Shown in pieces: positions 34,153 through 48,419 of a stretch of DNA of 64,000 nt; position 1 is the stretch's first letter, and each line of letters begins with the position of its first letter. Position numbers and translations under genes: made by a program. Under the pieces are notes generated by a model. It searched no databases. It was not told the DNA's origin and was given only the letters and a program-made list of their open reading frames with translations. This DNA is from Cristatella mucedo (Eukaryota; Bryozoa; Phylactolaemata; Cristatellidae), in contig WPIO01000005.1 in NCBI GenBank assembly GCA_009760855.2, forward strand, positions 7,910,001 to 7,974,000, read 5' to 3'.

Positions 34153-35075
34153 CGTCTAATCATAATAATAATAATAATAAACTTGATAAAGCGCCCTCAG
34201 AGAACTTAATCTCTCTCTAGGCGCTTTACATTTTCTGTAAAGTGAAATGCAATTGAATGGTAAGTAAAATCATGCTTGAAAAACAAACGAAATGAATAAT
34301 ATGGTTAGGGGTGACATGCACAGGGTCAGCATGCAAATGTGGTTAGTGGCAGCATGCACAGTGTCAGCACGCATAAGCACATCAAGTACGAATCACAGGG
34401 ACCCACTAAATGCTGTCCTAAATAGGTGTGTTTTTAGGTTCCTTTTAAATTTGGTCAGGTCAGGGGATGTTCTGACGCAGGTCGGGAGGCAGTTCCAGGC
34501 TTTGGGAGCATATGAACTAAATGCACGGTCTCCAAAGGATTTGAGGTTTGTATGAGGTATTTCTAGACTGTTGGATTCCGAAAAGCGGGTGGTACGATGC
34601 CTGGCCTGATGGGGTAGTATATCTGAAAGATAGGCTGGAGCCATAGAATGAAGGGACCTAAAAGTGAGCGACAAAACCTTGAAGTCAATCCGTTGCTTGA
34701 CTGGTAGCCAGTGCAGGTCGGCGAGAAGTGGAGTAATGTGGCAACTGCGACGCTCGCGACAGACAAGCCTAGCTGGGGAGTTTTGCACCAGCTGCAATCG
34801 CCTGATCGCACATGCTGGTAGGCCAGTAAGCAGTGAGTTGCAGAAGACGAGACGGGATGTCACGAATGCATGGACCAACTTGGACGTGGTATCTTTATCT
34901 AAACAAGCCAGAATTTTACCAATGTTATGAAGCTGAAAATAGGTGGATTTGACTGTGGAGCTGATATGGTCGTCTAACGAGAGGTCGCGTTGGAATATGA
35001 CACCTAGATTTCGAGCTGATTCAACTGGAGATGCTGGCAGAGCCAATTTTGAGAGTCGGCCTTTCCAATCTCTTC
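34153..35075 (-). mobile_element. L2-type LINE inserted into the RLE-type LINE
   Basis: This is a minus-strand copy with an AAT repeat tail, a perfect-stem hairpin (34188-34227) and an intact open frame (35046-34393) for the C-terminal RT region ending THLFRTAFSGSL. It is 5'-truncated at nearly the same element position as the copies at 5396 and 16646. It interrupts the RLE-type LINE and is therefore younger. Its protein is almost the same as that of the 5396-6340 copy. Confidence 0.85.
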
Positions 35076-38200
<3,125 letters not shown>

Positions 38201-38220
38201 AATACTTGAAATATAAGTTC

Positions 38221-38363
38221 CTATTTCTCCGAGAGCCTTCGACGCTTGCGGGCGGTAAGACTCGCTTTGCTCTTACCCGCTTTCATCGCCGGTAGCGAAT
38301 TACTGCGGCCTCGAACGGATGATTTAGTCGACGCCGACGGGCGCTTTGTTGCACCATGCTGAG
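38221..38363 (-). CDS. Gene B exon 13 (terminal): basic C-terminus
   Basis: The exon enters at phase 1 after a good acceptor (CATTTCCTCAATTAACAG) and reads AQHGATKRPSASTKSSVRG, then GRSNSLPAMKAGKSKASL, ending RKRRRLSEK and TAG at 38221-38223. It is highly basic. The RKRRR cluster could act as a nuclear-localisation or membrane-binding patch, which is inference. A decayed LINE begins within about 100 bp of the stop, so the 3' UTR is short or interrupted. Confidence 0.75.
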
Positions 38364-38642
38364 CTGTTAATTGAGGAAATGCAGTGGAAGTCACTTGACG
38401 ATTACTATCAGCCAGGTACGTAATGCACCTCCCACACGACATTCGGGATCTCGCCCCAAGAGAATGCAAGTGAGTTGAATAAAGATAGAAATACAAAGCA
38501 GACTCGATGAGTAAATTGCAAGTCTCTAAATCTCGTGATCGGCAAAAACTGACCGAGCACTGGTACTACTACGAAGCACGCAGGGCTGCGGCAGCAAGCG
38601 TTCCGACCGCATCGTCTATTTCGACGGCAAAAAGACTCGCAC

Positions 38643-38696
38643 CTGCTATCGTCAACGACTTGCTGCGACCCGAGCGCCCGGTTGGCCTCGATCCAC
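38643..38696 (-). CDS. Gene B exon 12: 54-bp basic micro-exon
   Basis: The exon is phase 1-1, with acceptor CAGCTCTGCTTTCGCAG and donor ATAGCAG|GTGCGA. It encodes GGSRPTGRSGRSKSLTIA. It corresponds by size, position and composition to the 51-bp exon 11 of gene A. Skipping it keeps the frame. Confidence 0.68.
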
Positions 38697-38865
38697 CTGC
38701 GAAAGCAGAGCTGGCCGCTTAGAGCTGGGTCCAACCTTCGCAGCGCCGGAGGACAATGCGAGCTCGTAGCTTCGCTGGCTCGAGCCACGCGACAGCTACA
38801 GCGCCAGCGAACGTTCACCCGCCGGCCGGCCGGTCGGGCGTGCACGAGGCACGACGCCGCCCTAC

Positions 38866-38979
38866 CGTGGCTGGCCCCCGGTGAAGGCCTCGTCGTCTGG
38901 CTCCGCGAGCTCGCTCCACTGCTCGCCTTACTCGGAGGTCGCCGCGGGGCTGCCGGTCTACTACTGCTGCTACTACTAC
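38866..38979 (-). CDS. Gene B exon 11: Ser/Arg/Pro-rich tail exon
   Basis: The exon is 114 bp and phase 1-1, with an outstanding acceptor (GTGTTTTTTCTTTCTTGCAG). It starts with a Ser run followed by RPAAPRRPPSKASSGASSR and TTRPSPGASH. The donor is CACG|GTAGGG. The composition suggests a disordered, potentially phosphorylated segment. Confidence 0.72.
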
Positions 38980-39211
38980 CTGCAAGAAAGAAAAAACACG
39001 AGCTCTTCGTAGACGCTGGGCACATTGTACCCGGCAGGCCGACCGTCGCCGCTTTTCGCGGGCGCTCGAACATTCCGGACGCACGCAGCAGCAGCGTATG
39101 AAGTCTTGGCCGCGGCCACCTTTTCTCCTGGGTCTGCACGAGCTAAGTAAGCAACGCTCATCCGGCGGCGCTCGCGCTCCCTGGCCGTTTCCGGAGCGAG
39201 GCGAAGCTCAC

Positions 39212-39292
39212 CTGCTTTGGTGCCGGTCGCCACCGGCAGCGATGCGCTTCTGGCAGCGCCCGTTGGTGGCAGCAGCAGATTGCCAGCTCCGC
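39212..39292 (-). CDS. Gene B exon 10: small tail exon
   Basis: The exon is 81 bp and phase 1-1, with acceptor GTGCGTAG after a CTCCTCCTTCTCGC tract and donor AAAGCAG|GTGAGC. It encodes GGAGNLLLPPTGAARSASLP and ends VATGTKA. No domain is recognisable. Confidence 0.68.
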
Positions 39293-40102
39293 CTACGCAC
39301 GATCGACCACCGAAGCGAGCGAGAAGGAGGAGCCTTCGAAAGCAAACGCTTCTATGCAGGCGCATCTCACGTGAGCTCGAACAGACAGAGCAAGCGTCGA
39401 ACTCGAATTGGAGAGGTAAATTTTTGGCTTAGCGACGGGCATATTTTGTCTCTTTTCATTTCGCTGCAAAAGCTAAAAAGCTAAAGCGGCTGAGCGGTAT
39501 TCGCGACCGGCACTCTCGTAGCCTAGAGGTGCTATTCATTTCATCGTGCTTCCAGTCGTTATCCGAGGCCTTCGAATCATCCCATGCGAGTTCTCGAGGT
39601 CGTCCCGAAATCCGGCGGGCTAAAAAGAACGCTTCACCGACCCCTCGCTGCCAGGTGCTAGTACACAGTCGCGTGACCCATCGACCTGTTGCGGGTAAGT
39701 GAGTAGTCGTTTCAGCCGGAAAGCCCTAGCGAGCTCTTCTTCACGAGGGGTAGAGTCATACAGCGTCCGAAGCTCAACGGTTGGTTAGTTTTCCCGGGTA
39801 GCCTAAATCCTTGTAGGCTCGCTAACTGCTGGAAGTGAGTGAACCTGCCCCCTTTGGTTCCAAGCGCGAGCCTTCGGGTTTTGCATTTTCGAAATGACCA
39901 TACGATCAGCGTGAGGCATTCGGGTGTTACAACAGTAAGAAGGGAGAGCGCTGATTAATAGCTCTCTACGTCAAACTAGCGGTGGTATAAAGCAAGAGTC
40001 CCATGAAGCCGAAAGAGCGTAGCGTGAGCATTACGTCTGCTCTCTGGCCGCTTACAGGTACGAACAGGTCGATCTGCGGCAGGTGCGCTCCGGCATGCTC
40101 AC

Positions 40103-40189
40103 CGCGACAGGCAGCTCGCATTATTCGGCGTCCGCCATACTGCTCCAACTCGCGATCAGTGAGCGCCTCGATCAGGCGCAAAAACCGTT
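40103..40189 (-). CDS. Possible extra gene B tail exon
   Basis: This is an 87-bp, phase 1-1 open segment between TAG at 40190-40192 and a donor GCG|GTGAGC. It reads RFLRLIEALTDRELEQYGG. It would fit between exons 9 and 10 without changing frame, but the polypyrimidine tract is poor and the composition (Leu/Glu-rich, possibly helical) differs from the rest of the tail. It is a candidate only. Confidence 0.25.
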
Positions 40190-40984
40190 CTACTATGGAC
40201 TACAGGGTCTTGGCCTACGTCCGCTGTAGTCGGCACACATTTGAGCCGTCGAAGTCGTCAAGGCCACCAAGCTAGTCTAGCCTCGTATTTAAGTAGGGCT
40301 TCTAGTGACTGCCACGCCTTTGCCCAGGCAGACGCCCTGAATGATCTCGACCGTTCACCACCGCCGAGAAAAAGCTGACGCCGCTGCAAGAGCGATTTCA
40401 TCTAGGCTTCACGTGGCAGCACCCCTTCAATTCGCGGCGAAGGCTTTGAAATGGAAGCGGAGCTTCCCCAATGGCTCAGTCAGAGCGTGCTCCGCTCAGC
40501 TTTCTTACCCTTGGTCGCATAAGAGCGGCTCTGTCCCAGCCTCGCTCCGGCACCGCTTCTCGTACCTAAAGAGTAAAGAAGTCTGCCGCACTCGCCTCTT
40601 GACTTGATTTTTAATTAAAAAAATAATTAAACATTTATGCAGTACCCAAACTAAACGTAATCTCTGTCTAGGCATGCGATTATATACATTATGCGATCTG
40701 GAAAGTAAGCGTATCAGCTTAATAGTGACAGAGGGAATGTACTATTGAAGCCTGAATAGGGCATGATGTGAATGCTTACTGTATATGACAATCGATAATT
40801 TGGCTTCATTGTATATATCATCAGGCCTTAGGTTTCCAGATGCCAGTCAGCAGAGGTTCCAATCTTATGTAGCACAGCAATGCGAGGCCTTCCAAATATT
40901 GCGAGGCTACGAAGATGCACTGCTGAACCATTAGAATAAGAGGAGCATAGATATGCTAAGGAAGGACGGAGCGAAAGCTGGAGC

Positions 40985-41420
40985 TGGCCAAATGTTTCTT
41001 GTAGATGGAGAAGCCGGAGGAAGATAATGCAAGGACCTAAAAGTGAACGATGGGAGCCGTAAGTCTATATGCTGCTTGATTTGGGAGCAGGTGCGGGTCG
41101 TCGAGAAGTTGTGTCATGTGGCAGTTGCGATCTACACGACAGAAAAGCCTAGCTAAGTGTTTTCCACCAAACCGTAAGTGCTTTAATGTAGATGCAGAAG
41201 GCCCGCTCGACGTCTAAATAGAATGTCACAAATGCGCGAACCAACTTAGCTGTGGTTTTATAATTCGGTTCAGCTGAAATTAGGCAGTCTCGATTGCGGA
41301 GCTGATGTGGTCGTCTAGTAAAATTTACTTTAGAAAGAGGAAACCCAGATTGCGTTCAGAGATTGCATGCGATACTGAGGCTGAGCCAATTTTGAAAGTG
41401 AGGCTTTCTATTTTCTCAAC
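40985..41420 (-). mobile_element. Decayed L2-type LINE fragment
   Basis: This minus-strand remnant covers the RT C-terminal region from the block AAGCCTAGCT up to the GAGCCAATTTTGA region. It lies in the gene B intron between exons 9 and 10. Confidence 0.55.
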
Positions 41421-41691
41421 AGCACTAGGCTTTCACCGACCCATGCTCCAGCCGCCACCAAACGAAAGACGAGCTATCGTGGGGAGAGCTCTGCTCGCAC
41501 GCTGTGCGCTACGCTACCAGATGGCTTCCTTGAGCCAGGGCTCGGCAGGACTTCGCAGTGTGCGTCGACTTGCGAGTGTGGCTTCTGCTGAGCCGAGACT
41601 GCAACAGACAGCGCTATGGCTTTTGCCGCTCCGAGATCGGAGTGCGTCATCTCAGTGCGGACGCCTGTAGAGCGGGCATGCGTGCGAGCAC

Positions 41692-41790
41692 CTGCCGTCA
41701 CCGGATGATGGACTGCCGGTTGAACGAATTTCCTCGCTTCTTTGCCCGGGACTTTTCTCCGGCGTGCAGAGGTGGCTGCACGCTTTTTAC
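41692..41790 (-). CDS. Gene B exon 9: basic tail exon
   Basis: The exon is 99 bp and phase 1-1. Acceptor GTGTCGCAG|GTAAAAAG is laid out like the gene A exon 8 acceptor (TTGCAG|GTAAAG). It encodes GKKRAATSARRRKVPGKEAR and then KFVQPAVHHPVTA, and the donor is GGCAG|GTGCTC. The shared GK-basic opening suggests homology to gene A exon 8, much shortened. Confidence 0.62.
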
Positions 41791-42054
41791 CTGCGACACG
41801 CAAGCAACGGCAGCGCGGCGTTTCGGACTGCTGCCAACGCCGAAGCTCACTCCGAGCCGTCTCGTGAAAGCGGCGGCGGCCCTCTTCGAGAAGTCTCTGA
41901 GGAGTTTTTCGCAGAGGTCTCCCAACGTGCACACACAACCCCCCCCCCCCAGTCACAGCCGGCTCCTCGGAGTACTCCGATTCAGATTCAGAGGACAACG
42001 GCAATCAGCGGAGCCACGGATGGCCGCCACGAACAGAGTGGTCGCACCACCTAC

Positions 42055-42171
42055 CGAGCGCCGAGGCCAGCCGCCGCCGAACACCGGCCAGCAAGCCCTG
42101 CTTCCGCCTCGCCGGCACACTCTTTCCCGCCACCATCGCCGCCCTCGGCTCGCCCGTCGGGCTCGCCTTCG
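42055..42171 (-). CDS. Gene B exon 8: basic tail exon
   Basis: The exon is 117 bp and phase 1-1, with acceptor GTGTCGCTTGCAG and donor GCTCG|GTAGGT. It encodes AKASPTGEPRAAMVAGKSVP followed by a basic Leu/Arg-rich end (GLLAGVRRRLASAL). The other strand and frames are also open because of high GC; phase agreement with its neighbours is what selects this frame. Confidence 0.65.
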
Positions 42172-42292
42172 CTGCAAGCGACACAACAAGTTCGGACGAG
42201 AGCGAGGCAGAGCGGGTCCAACATATTGCGGCTTGCCGAATTGCTGGGCGGGGGGGGGCCTCGCTCTCAAAATGGCGCTCTCGCAGGCTTAC

Positions 42293-42421
42293 CGGTCGAA
42301 CGCCGCTGGACCGGCGCCAGCGGTCCAGGAGCTGAGTGCTCCGGCGGCGGCTGCAGCGGAAGTGGCGGACGCTCGGGGCTTTTTCGCGCTGACCCAGCGA
42401 GCAACGCACTTTGGCCGACAT
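42293..42421 (-). CDS. Gene B exon 7: Pro-rich tail exon
   Basis: The exon is 129 bp and phase 1-1, with a strong acceptor (branch-like CTAATGTGAC then GCTTTTCAG) and donor GACCG|GTAAGC. In the phase-consistent frame it reads VGQSALLAGSARKSPERPPL, then PLQPPPEHSAPGPLAPVQRR. The PPLPLQPPP part could bind SH3 or WW domains (inference). All three frames are open, so frame choice rests on phase. Confidence 0.65.
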
Positions 42422-42429
42422 CTGAAAAG

Positions 42430-45260
42430 CGTCACATTAGACAGGACTAAGAACCGCCGATTATCAATCGAGGATTTTCCTTTGCTTGTGAAAAAGCTTC
42501 GCTAGCGAGCGGTTCGATATGCACGGCGTCATTCTAGAGTGTCTCTCTAGCCAAAGCGGACGTGGGACGATCCTCGTTTTTTGTCGAATGAAAGCGTAGC
42601 GAGAGTAGACCAAGTAACCCCTCGAAGCTAGGTTAATTTGCTGCGCGACTAAGGCAACGGTCTGAAAATAACTATAGCGAGTGCAGTTTGAATTGGGCGC
42701 TTTTGTTTCCAGTCGTGCTGAGTTTTTGTTGCCTGGATCAAGTTTCGGCCCTGCCTTATTTCAAGGCTATACCGAGCCCGCAGTACCGAAATCTACAGGC
42801 GCAGACACAATCCCCACCCAGATTACCTTTTTCGGCGGCACTGAACCGCCGACATACGAGACATACGACATACGAGCCCATCGGGTGGCAGTGATACCGA
42901 CCTCTCTTAATGCATAGTGAGAGCGAAACCAAGCTACTGTTCGCACGACCATTCTTCCCGTGCTATGCAGCCACAGACAGAACAGACGACTTCAGCGGTA
43001 GCGGGGGGGGGAGGGGCTTTCATGAGTCTTATTCTTGTGCTCACTGCGTTATTTATTTTCTTCCATTCTTCATCACGTTTTACTCTGGTCTAGCAGGGAT
43101 TAGCTGCATTTTTACTATGGTTATTTCAAGCACGGCATCCTTCCAACTCATGGTACGCTATCAGTATTAAGCTATTGCGTAGTGGTGTAGTAGCTATCAC
43201 GGTCTCTTCCGTCTGCCTGACTGTTAAGCTTTATTAACTCTGCGAAATGATGACGTACTCATCGCGCAAAATGTATAAGCGAGTTCTGTCTGGCCTTTAA
43301 GACTGATCAATTAATGCGATAAAGATTGAATATTGACATTTGAGTGGTGAAGGGTACATGACCTCATACCCGAAGGACATGCATTTAGCAATAATAAAGT
43401 ATAGCTACATTTTCAAGCTCTCATTAAAACTGTCCAACTTGGTCGAAAAGCTGTTTTGCACGTAGCTTGCGATGATGTTTTAGCTACCACTTCGTCATTC
43501 GCAGTGTCGCTTTTGTCTGCAATAGCTTCGCATTGCTAAAACCGACGAATTTTCAAAATGTCATAGCACCGAAAAAATGAGTGACAATTGCTCCTTTCGG
43601 GCAAGCGACTTTTCTCGCAGAGTTTGAACGCACAAGTCCGATTCTTAATGTTGCAGCGGAGACGAAATGAATTGGCGATAGCTTTCCGGTCAATATGCAA
43701 CCTAAGGTTCCGCGAGGCTGGCTGCTAACGGACTCCGCATTCAGGTTCCGGGCCGAGAAAAGTGCAGGCGGAGATAACCGGCCTGCAGCCGCCAGCCGTA
43801 GAGGCCAGCTATTAGCTCGGCACGGCGATTGCTCGTCAGCCCGAGACTCCTTCATGTCGCGAAACCGCTCTCTCTCCCGCAGTTTCCGCGCGTAAGCACT
43901 CGTAGCTAATCGTTTTGACTAAAGGACGACCCGTCGTAATTTTCTGTCGCCCGGTCCAGGCGAGCAACGAGCTACGCCGAGAGGCGTGCCGAGCCTGCTC
44001 GGCGCTCAATTTCAACAACCGCCTCATCTTCCTAGCTCTCGGCGTGTGTGGCGCCATGCGGAGGCGTTCGCCGTGGCGCCGTAGACGTTGAGCGTGCAGC
44101 GTCAATCTCAGGCACTCGGCAGCCGCTTCCGAAGTCCCGCATTTCACGCTAGTTAGCGAGAGCTCGGTCTCGTAGACGACCGGTCTCGTAGACGAGGGAG
44201 ACTGATCGATCGTGTCGCGTGGCAACCACGATTTTGCGAAATTGGGCTAGGCTACAGCGAGCCTTAAAATAGCTTCTAGCTTCCACGTGAGAATCGACGA
44301 AAAATCATGTCAAAACGTGAAGGCCTCAATTCGAGAATAGATCCGCGCCGAACCCGCGGAAAGCTGTAAGTCGGCATCGGAAGAGCACTGAGCAAGACCA
44401 GCCAGATGAAGGGCGACCCTGGCGTAAGAAGGCTAGTTACTATAGCGATGTCAGGTCACACAAGGGGTACTCAGACTTCACCTCTGATAGCCTCCGGAAA
44501 GCAGCCAAGTGAAGCAACGAAATTTCTGCCCTTGCAAAAGACTTGGTCGAACTAACTGACTTGGGCTGCATGCTATCTATTAATGCTCTAAAAGATGTCA
44601 TTCATGCTAAGCTGTTGCTAATTATTAGTTGAAGATGTGTTGGCATGCATTCGTTCCAAAAGCGTATGCATTCATGCACTCCTCGTGCATATGAATTCAT
44701 GCACGTGCATGAGGGATGCATGCCTAAACCCAGTACGAATAATCTACTGGGAAATAAATTTCCATGCGTATAGATAGTGGGCATAGTGAGAGTTTGGCCC
44801 GTAGCAACATAAAATGTGCCTCCTCTCTAGTCCTGTGCGAGCTATGACAATGATTCATTGAGGATAACAATATGACTAAGTCAAATACATCAATGTGCTA
44901 ATCACTGCAAATCTCTTTAGGCGTGATCTAAAGCACCATGGCTACTTTAGTTATTATCAATTGCACTTGTCTATAGAGTCCCGAGTTTCCAAATACTATG
45001 AAGGCAGAATGCGAAGGGAAAGAAGGAACAAACTTTTTCCTGTGGTCTTTGACAGTGGTTACCACGTTGCTTCAGGAACCGTTATCCGGCTCTTCGTTTG
45101 ACTGGCTACCGGAAGTGAGATGCTAGACAATAAAGTTTTCCCTCGCATATTTACAAGCGCTGCTTTACTTCGAGCACGCGGTGGCTTCTTCATCGAAAAT
45201 AAAGTGCAATAAAGAGGCAGCACAGATGCTAGTAGCCACCCGTAAAATTGACATCCTAAG
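42430..45260. other. Gene B intron 6, with a GC-rich open part
   Basis: At 43840-44225 the minus strand is open for about 130 codons (ECLRLTLHAQRLRRHGERLR). I could not find a phase-compatible splice pair, so I leave it uncalled. The remainder is AT-rich and unremarkable. Confidence 0.3.
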
Positions 45261-45269
45261 CGTTCTTAC

Positions 45270-45355
45270 CATGAATTCGTGATTCTGCACAGCTCGCTGC
45301 AGTTTGAAATGCGGCCGCTGCTTCAGCTGCTGCGCTGGTCTGCCTCTCACTCTCT
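45270..45355 (-). CDS. Gene B exon 6: first variable tail exon
   Basis: The exon enters at phase 2 (acceptor TTTCTCGCCTAG) and exits at phase 1 (TTCATG|GTAAGAAC, strong donor). It encodes ESERQTSAAAEAAAAFQTAA and SCAESRIH. The phases match gene A exon 6 and module C exon 1. Another frame (QQLKQRPHFKLQRAVQ) is open too but does not fit the phase of exon 5. Confidence 0.6.
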
Positions 45356-45475
45356 CTAGGCGAGAAATTACGTGCGAACGTGTCTTTCATCTTCAAAATA
45401 AAGCAGCCCCTTTCCCAGCTGTGTTAGGCACCACAGAAATAGTTTGCGGCAAGCATTGCAATTGTTGACCGAAAC

Positions 45476-45576
45476 CTGACAAGTTTCTTGAGAATGGCTA
45501 CTGTGTACTGGGACTCCGGGGCTTCGTCTTTGGGCTGAATCTCACCGACATCAACTGACTCGTCCGAATCTTCATC
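45476..45576 (-). CDS. Gene B exon 5: conserved juxtamembrane exon
   Basis: The exon is 101 bp, phase 0 to 2, with acceptor GTTCATTGTAG and donor GTCAG|GTTTCG. It encodes DEDSDESVDVGEIQPKDEAP and ESQYTVAILKKLV. Like the gene A counterpart it is acidic and ends in the hydrophobic-KLV motif immediately before a phase-2 junction. This match in phase and end motif is the strongest evidence that the cytoplasmic parts of A and B are homologous. Confidence 0.8.
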
Positions 45577-45787
45577 CTACAATGAACGCCCGTTGATCGA
45601 AGGTTGGCCTTTAGCTAAACTCCCTACAAGTTACATGTATCGTGGCCCACAGATCATAATTAAACCAGTTTCTAGTGTCAGCCATGGTGCTATGAATATT
45701 TGGATCAGCATTTATCTTGTATTATCCGTGCGTCTTCTGCTGCAAATAGCGATAGAAACCTTATGTTGGACAATAAATAAAACTTAC

Positions 45788-45945
45788 TTCCTTGCTTAGA
45801 TTCGCTGCTCCTGAATTCTCAGTGTGACTTCTGGCACTTTTTAAAAGCGACAAGACACATCCAACTATCATCACCACAATCATGATGAAACCCACCATAG
45901 CAGTAATAAGGTACCAATCCTGGCATGAGCCGCCACCTGAAGGAA
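45788..45945 (-). CDS. Gene B exon 4: stalk and transmembrane helix
   Basis: The exon is 158 bp, phase 1 to 0, with acceptor CTATACTTGTAG and a perfect donor GAA|GTAAGTT. It encodes PSGGGSCQDWY, the helix LITAMVGFIMIVVMIVGCVL, and a juxtamembrane segment SLLKSARSHTENSGAANLSK. CQDWY and the KSAR after the helix are identical to gene A, and helix residues agree at many positions. Single-pass plasma-membrane protein is inferred. Confidence 0.87.
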
Positions 45946-46384
45946 CTACAAGTATAGCAGTGACTTTCACAGGCAATCAAATTCTTATATATGGATTTAA
46001 GCTACTGCCATGTAGCTTTCCATAATATGGCACTATGCTAGAAATATACACCCGCGAATGAAGCAAGTTGCATGCATTGCCGTGATTGAAGCCTAGACCA
46101 TTGGTGCAGCACGGCGGCTGCATTGCTCTGACTCTTAGCAAGTGCAGCAAGTGCAGTCTGCCAACTAGAGATTAGAGTAAGGTGGCAGCAACGCCCTTCA
46201 GCTTCATTCCGGCCATGCTTAGCTTGCTGGAACCCCAGCGTCTAAGAGTTCAGATCTTGTTGAATTGGTGCTAACTATAGAGGGGAGTGAAATTTGAAAA
46301 ATTGAAACCGAACAAGATCTGAAGTATTTCCTTGGAATACTCTTGGAGTATGTTCTTGGAATACTCTTGATACCATTCACGCTT

Positions 46385-46651
46385 TAAATTTAGGACAGCA
46401 TTTTAGTAAGTTCCTATGATTCGTCCTTTACATGCTAATGCGTGCTGACACTGTTGCATGCTGCTAATAGCCCCACTTGCATGCTAACCCTGCGCATGTC
46501 ACCCCTAACCATGTTATTCTTGTTGTTTGTTGAACATGGTACCAGTAACCATTCGATTGTACTTCTTTGCAGCAAATGCAAAGCGCCTAGAAAGAGATTA
46601 GGTTCTCTTAGGGTGCTTTATCAAGTGTATTATTATTATTACTATTATTAA
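46385..46651 (+). mobile_element. L2-type LINE 3' end
   Basis: It covers only the last codons and 3' UTR. The hairpin (AAAGCGCCTAGAAAGAGATT...) has a partly decayed right arm, and an ATT/ACT tail follows. Confidence 0.7.
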
Positions 46652-46654
46652 ATC

Positions 46655-48415
46655 TCTGTTTCTTGCTCACTTCACAATGTCGTTCCGTGCTTACACTGGG
46701 CGCTAATAAATTTCACAGACAATGAAGCAACGGCGATGCACTCAGATTATTTGTGGTCCTTCAGAGATGACATGAAAATGCCGTCGCGATATACTACCGC
46801 TTGAGGAATAAGACATTACAAAGGCATTGTGGTACTGAAAACTAACTGATGTGCTTATGAACCTCAGGAATTAACTTCACGTGGGCACAGAAACGCTTCT
46901 CGCTACCTTCCGCTATGGGAATTGGCTCGGTGACCCTGCAGCTTCTTTGCCTTCATAGCTGAGTGGATGCACGGCAATTCACTAAAATAGGTACTTACAA
47001 AGCCTGAATTGTAGTAAGACATTGCAAGTGGAGAGCTTCATTTACTTTCAAGCTCTAAACCACTTTAGATCTATGGAAAATTGAGTAATGAGTAATTTTC
47101 TAGCATTACGTTCCTGCATGAAATCTGAATATCAGCTCAGAAGTCTGTGAAGCTGAATATTTTAGCTCATTATTCTTGCATCTTAACCAGTAACTTACAG
47201 ATATAACCAGACAAGCTCGATTACCCACCATCTCCTTACAGAAATCTTGCATGATTTTGATAGAAGAATGCAATTCTGCTCTTCTTGGTAACTTCAACTC
47301 TCAGGTATAGAATTCTTTGACAAATACAATGTTTATCTTTTTCCAAACATCAGCAACATTGAGATCATTCTCTGTGAAGCTGAAGGTTCTCTAAGGCAAG
47401 CACCACCATGGGCACAAGATAGCTGCGATTAATAATGTAGATGAAATTTTGTCTATCTCAGCTGTTAAATTATTGGTCAACGTGCTGGTCTGCTTTTAAT
47501 GGACCACTTGCTTCGCGAAGGCCATCACCCTCTCGCTAGCGTTATCTTTTTACGTTTGGTTGGCTTAATGTTCTCCCTGTCGTAGGTGATGATGCAAACT
47601 TTTACTCTGAACCCGGGTTTCATTGTGATCCAGATAGTGATCCAGATCATTTCATAGAAGAATTTCATGCGTGCGTTAGTCTCCAAGATCCCCTCTCGAC
47701 AAAGGACATTGTCTCAATCGACAAGAAAACTCCAGCTATTAAAAGTGGCAGTAATGCCAGCTGGTTAGCAGCTGGTAAATGTAAGGCAAAGTCGTGCTGG
47801 GCTCCGACTACAGCACCGTATATTCTTCTTCCAAGGAAGAGCCCACGTCAGCTTCATCTCAACCGAAAAATGGAAGCCTCAGCCTTTAACATGCATAAAA
47901 CGTCGATGCGCGGGATTAAAACACTTTCTCTGGACATACGGATCTTTCAATGTATCCTCAAGTGAAGAAGAGCATCTGGCGCGCGCTGGGGATACATACT
48001 AACGAGTGGCTCAACAGACAAATTGCTGCATGTATGTATGTGTCTGTGCTACTGCTTTTCTTGATCTTGATAACAATTTTTGAACAAGTGAGTGCGAATG
48101 CTGTTTTACTATTACCTGTATCTCGAGAGTACGAAGGAACTTTACTTTTGTGATGAGGGCAGAGGTAAATTTGGAATGCACTTATTTTCTAAAGTACTGC
48201 AGGTGTAGCTATGGCCAAAATATTCATTCTGGATACAACATTTTATATTTTTCTAATAAAGGAAACTTATATACGGAATCATACTACTGCTCAATCATAC
48301 TGCAATCAAACCTGATTGAATTGTAATAAAAAACTTGAAGCAGTCCAGCAATCTATGTGTCTACCGTCGATGGCTTACCGCAGCATGAATTCGTTCAGGC
48401 ATGTTAGGGTTGGAA
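46655..48415. other. Gene B intron 3, nothing recognised
   Basis: AT-rich sequence with no supportable exon or repeat copy. Confidence 0.35.
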
Positions 48416-48419
48416 TAAT

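Noticed and set aside
41558-42505. 315-codon plus-strand open frame
   Set aside because: It overlaps minus-strand exons with good splice sites and matched phases; high GC keeps all frames open here.
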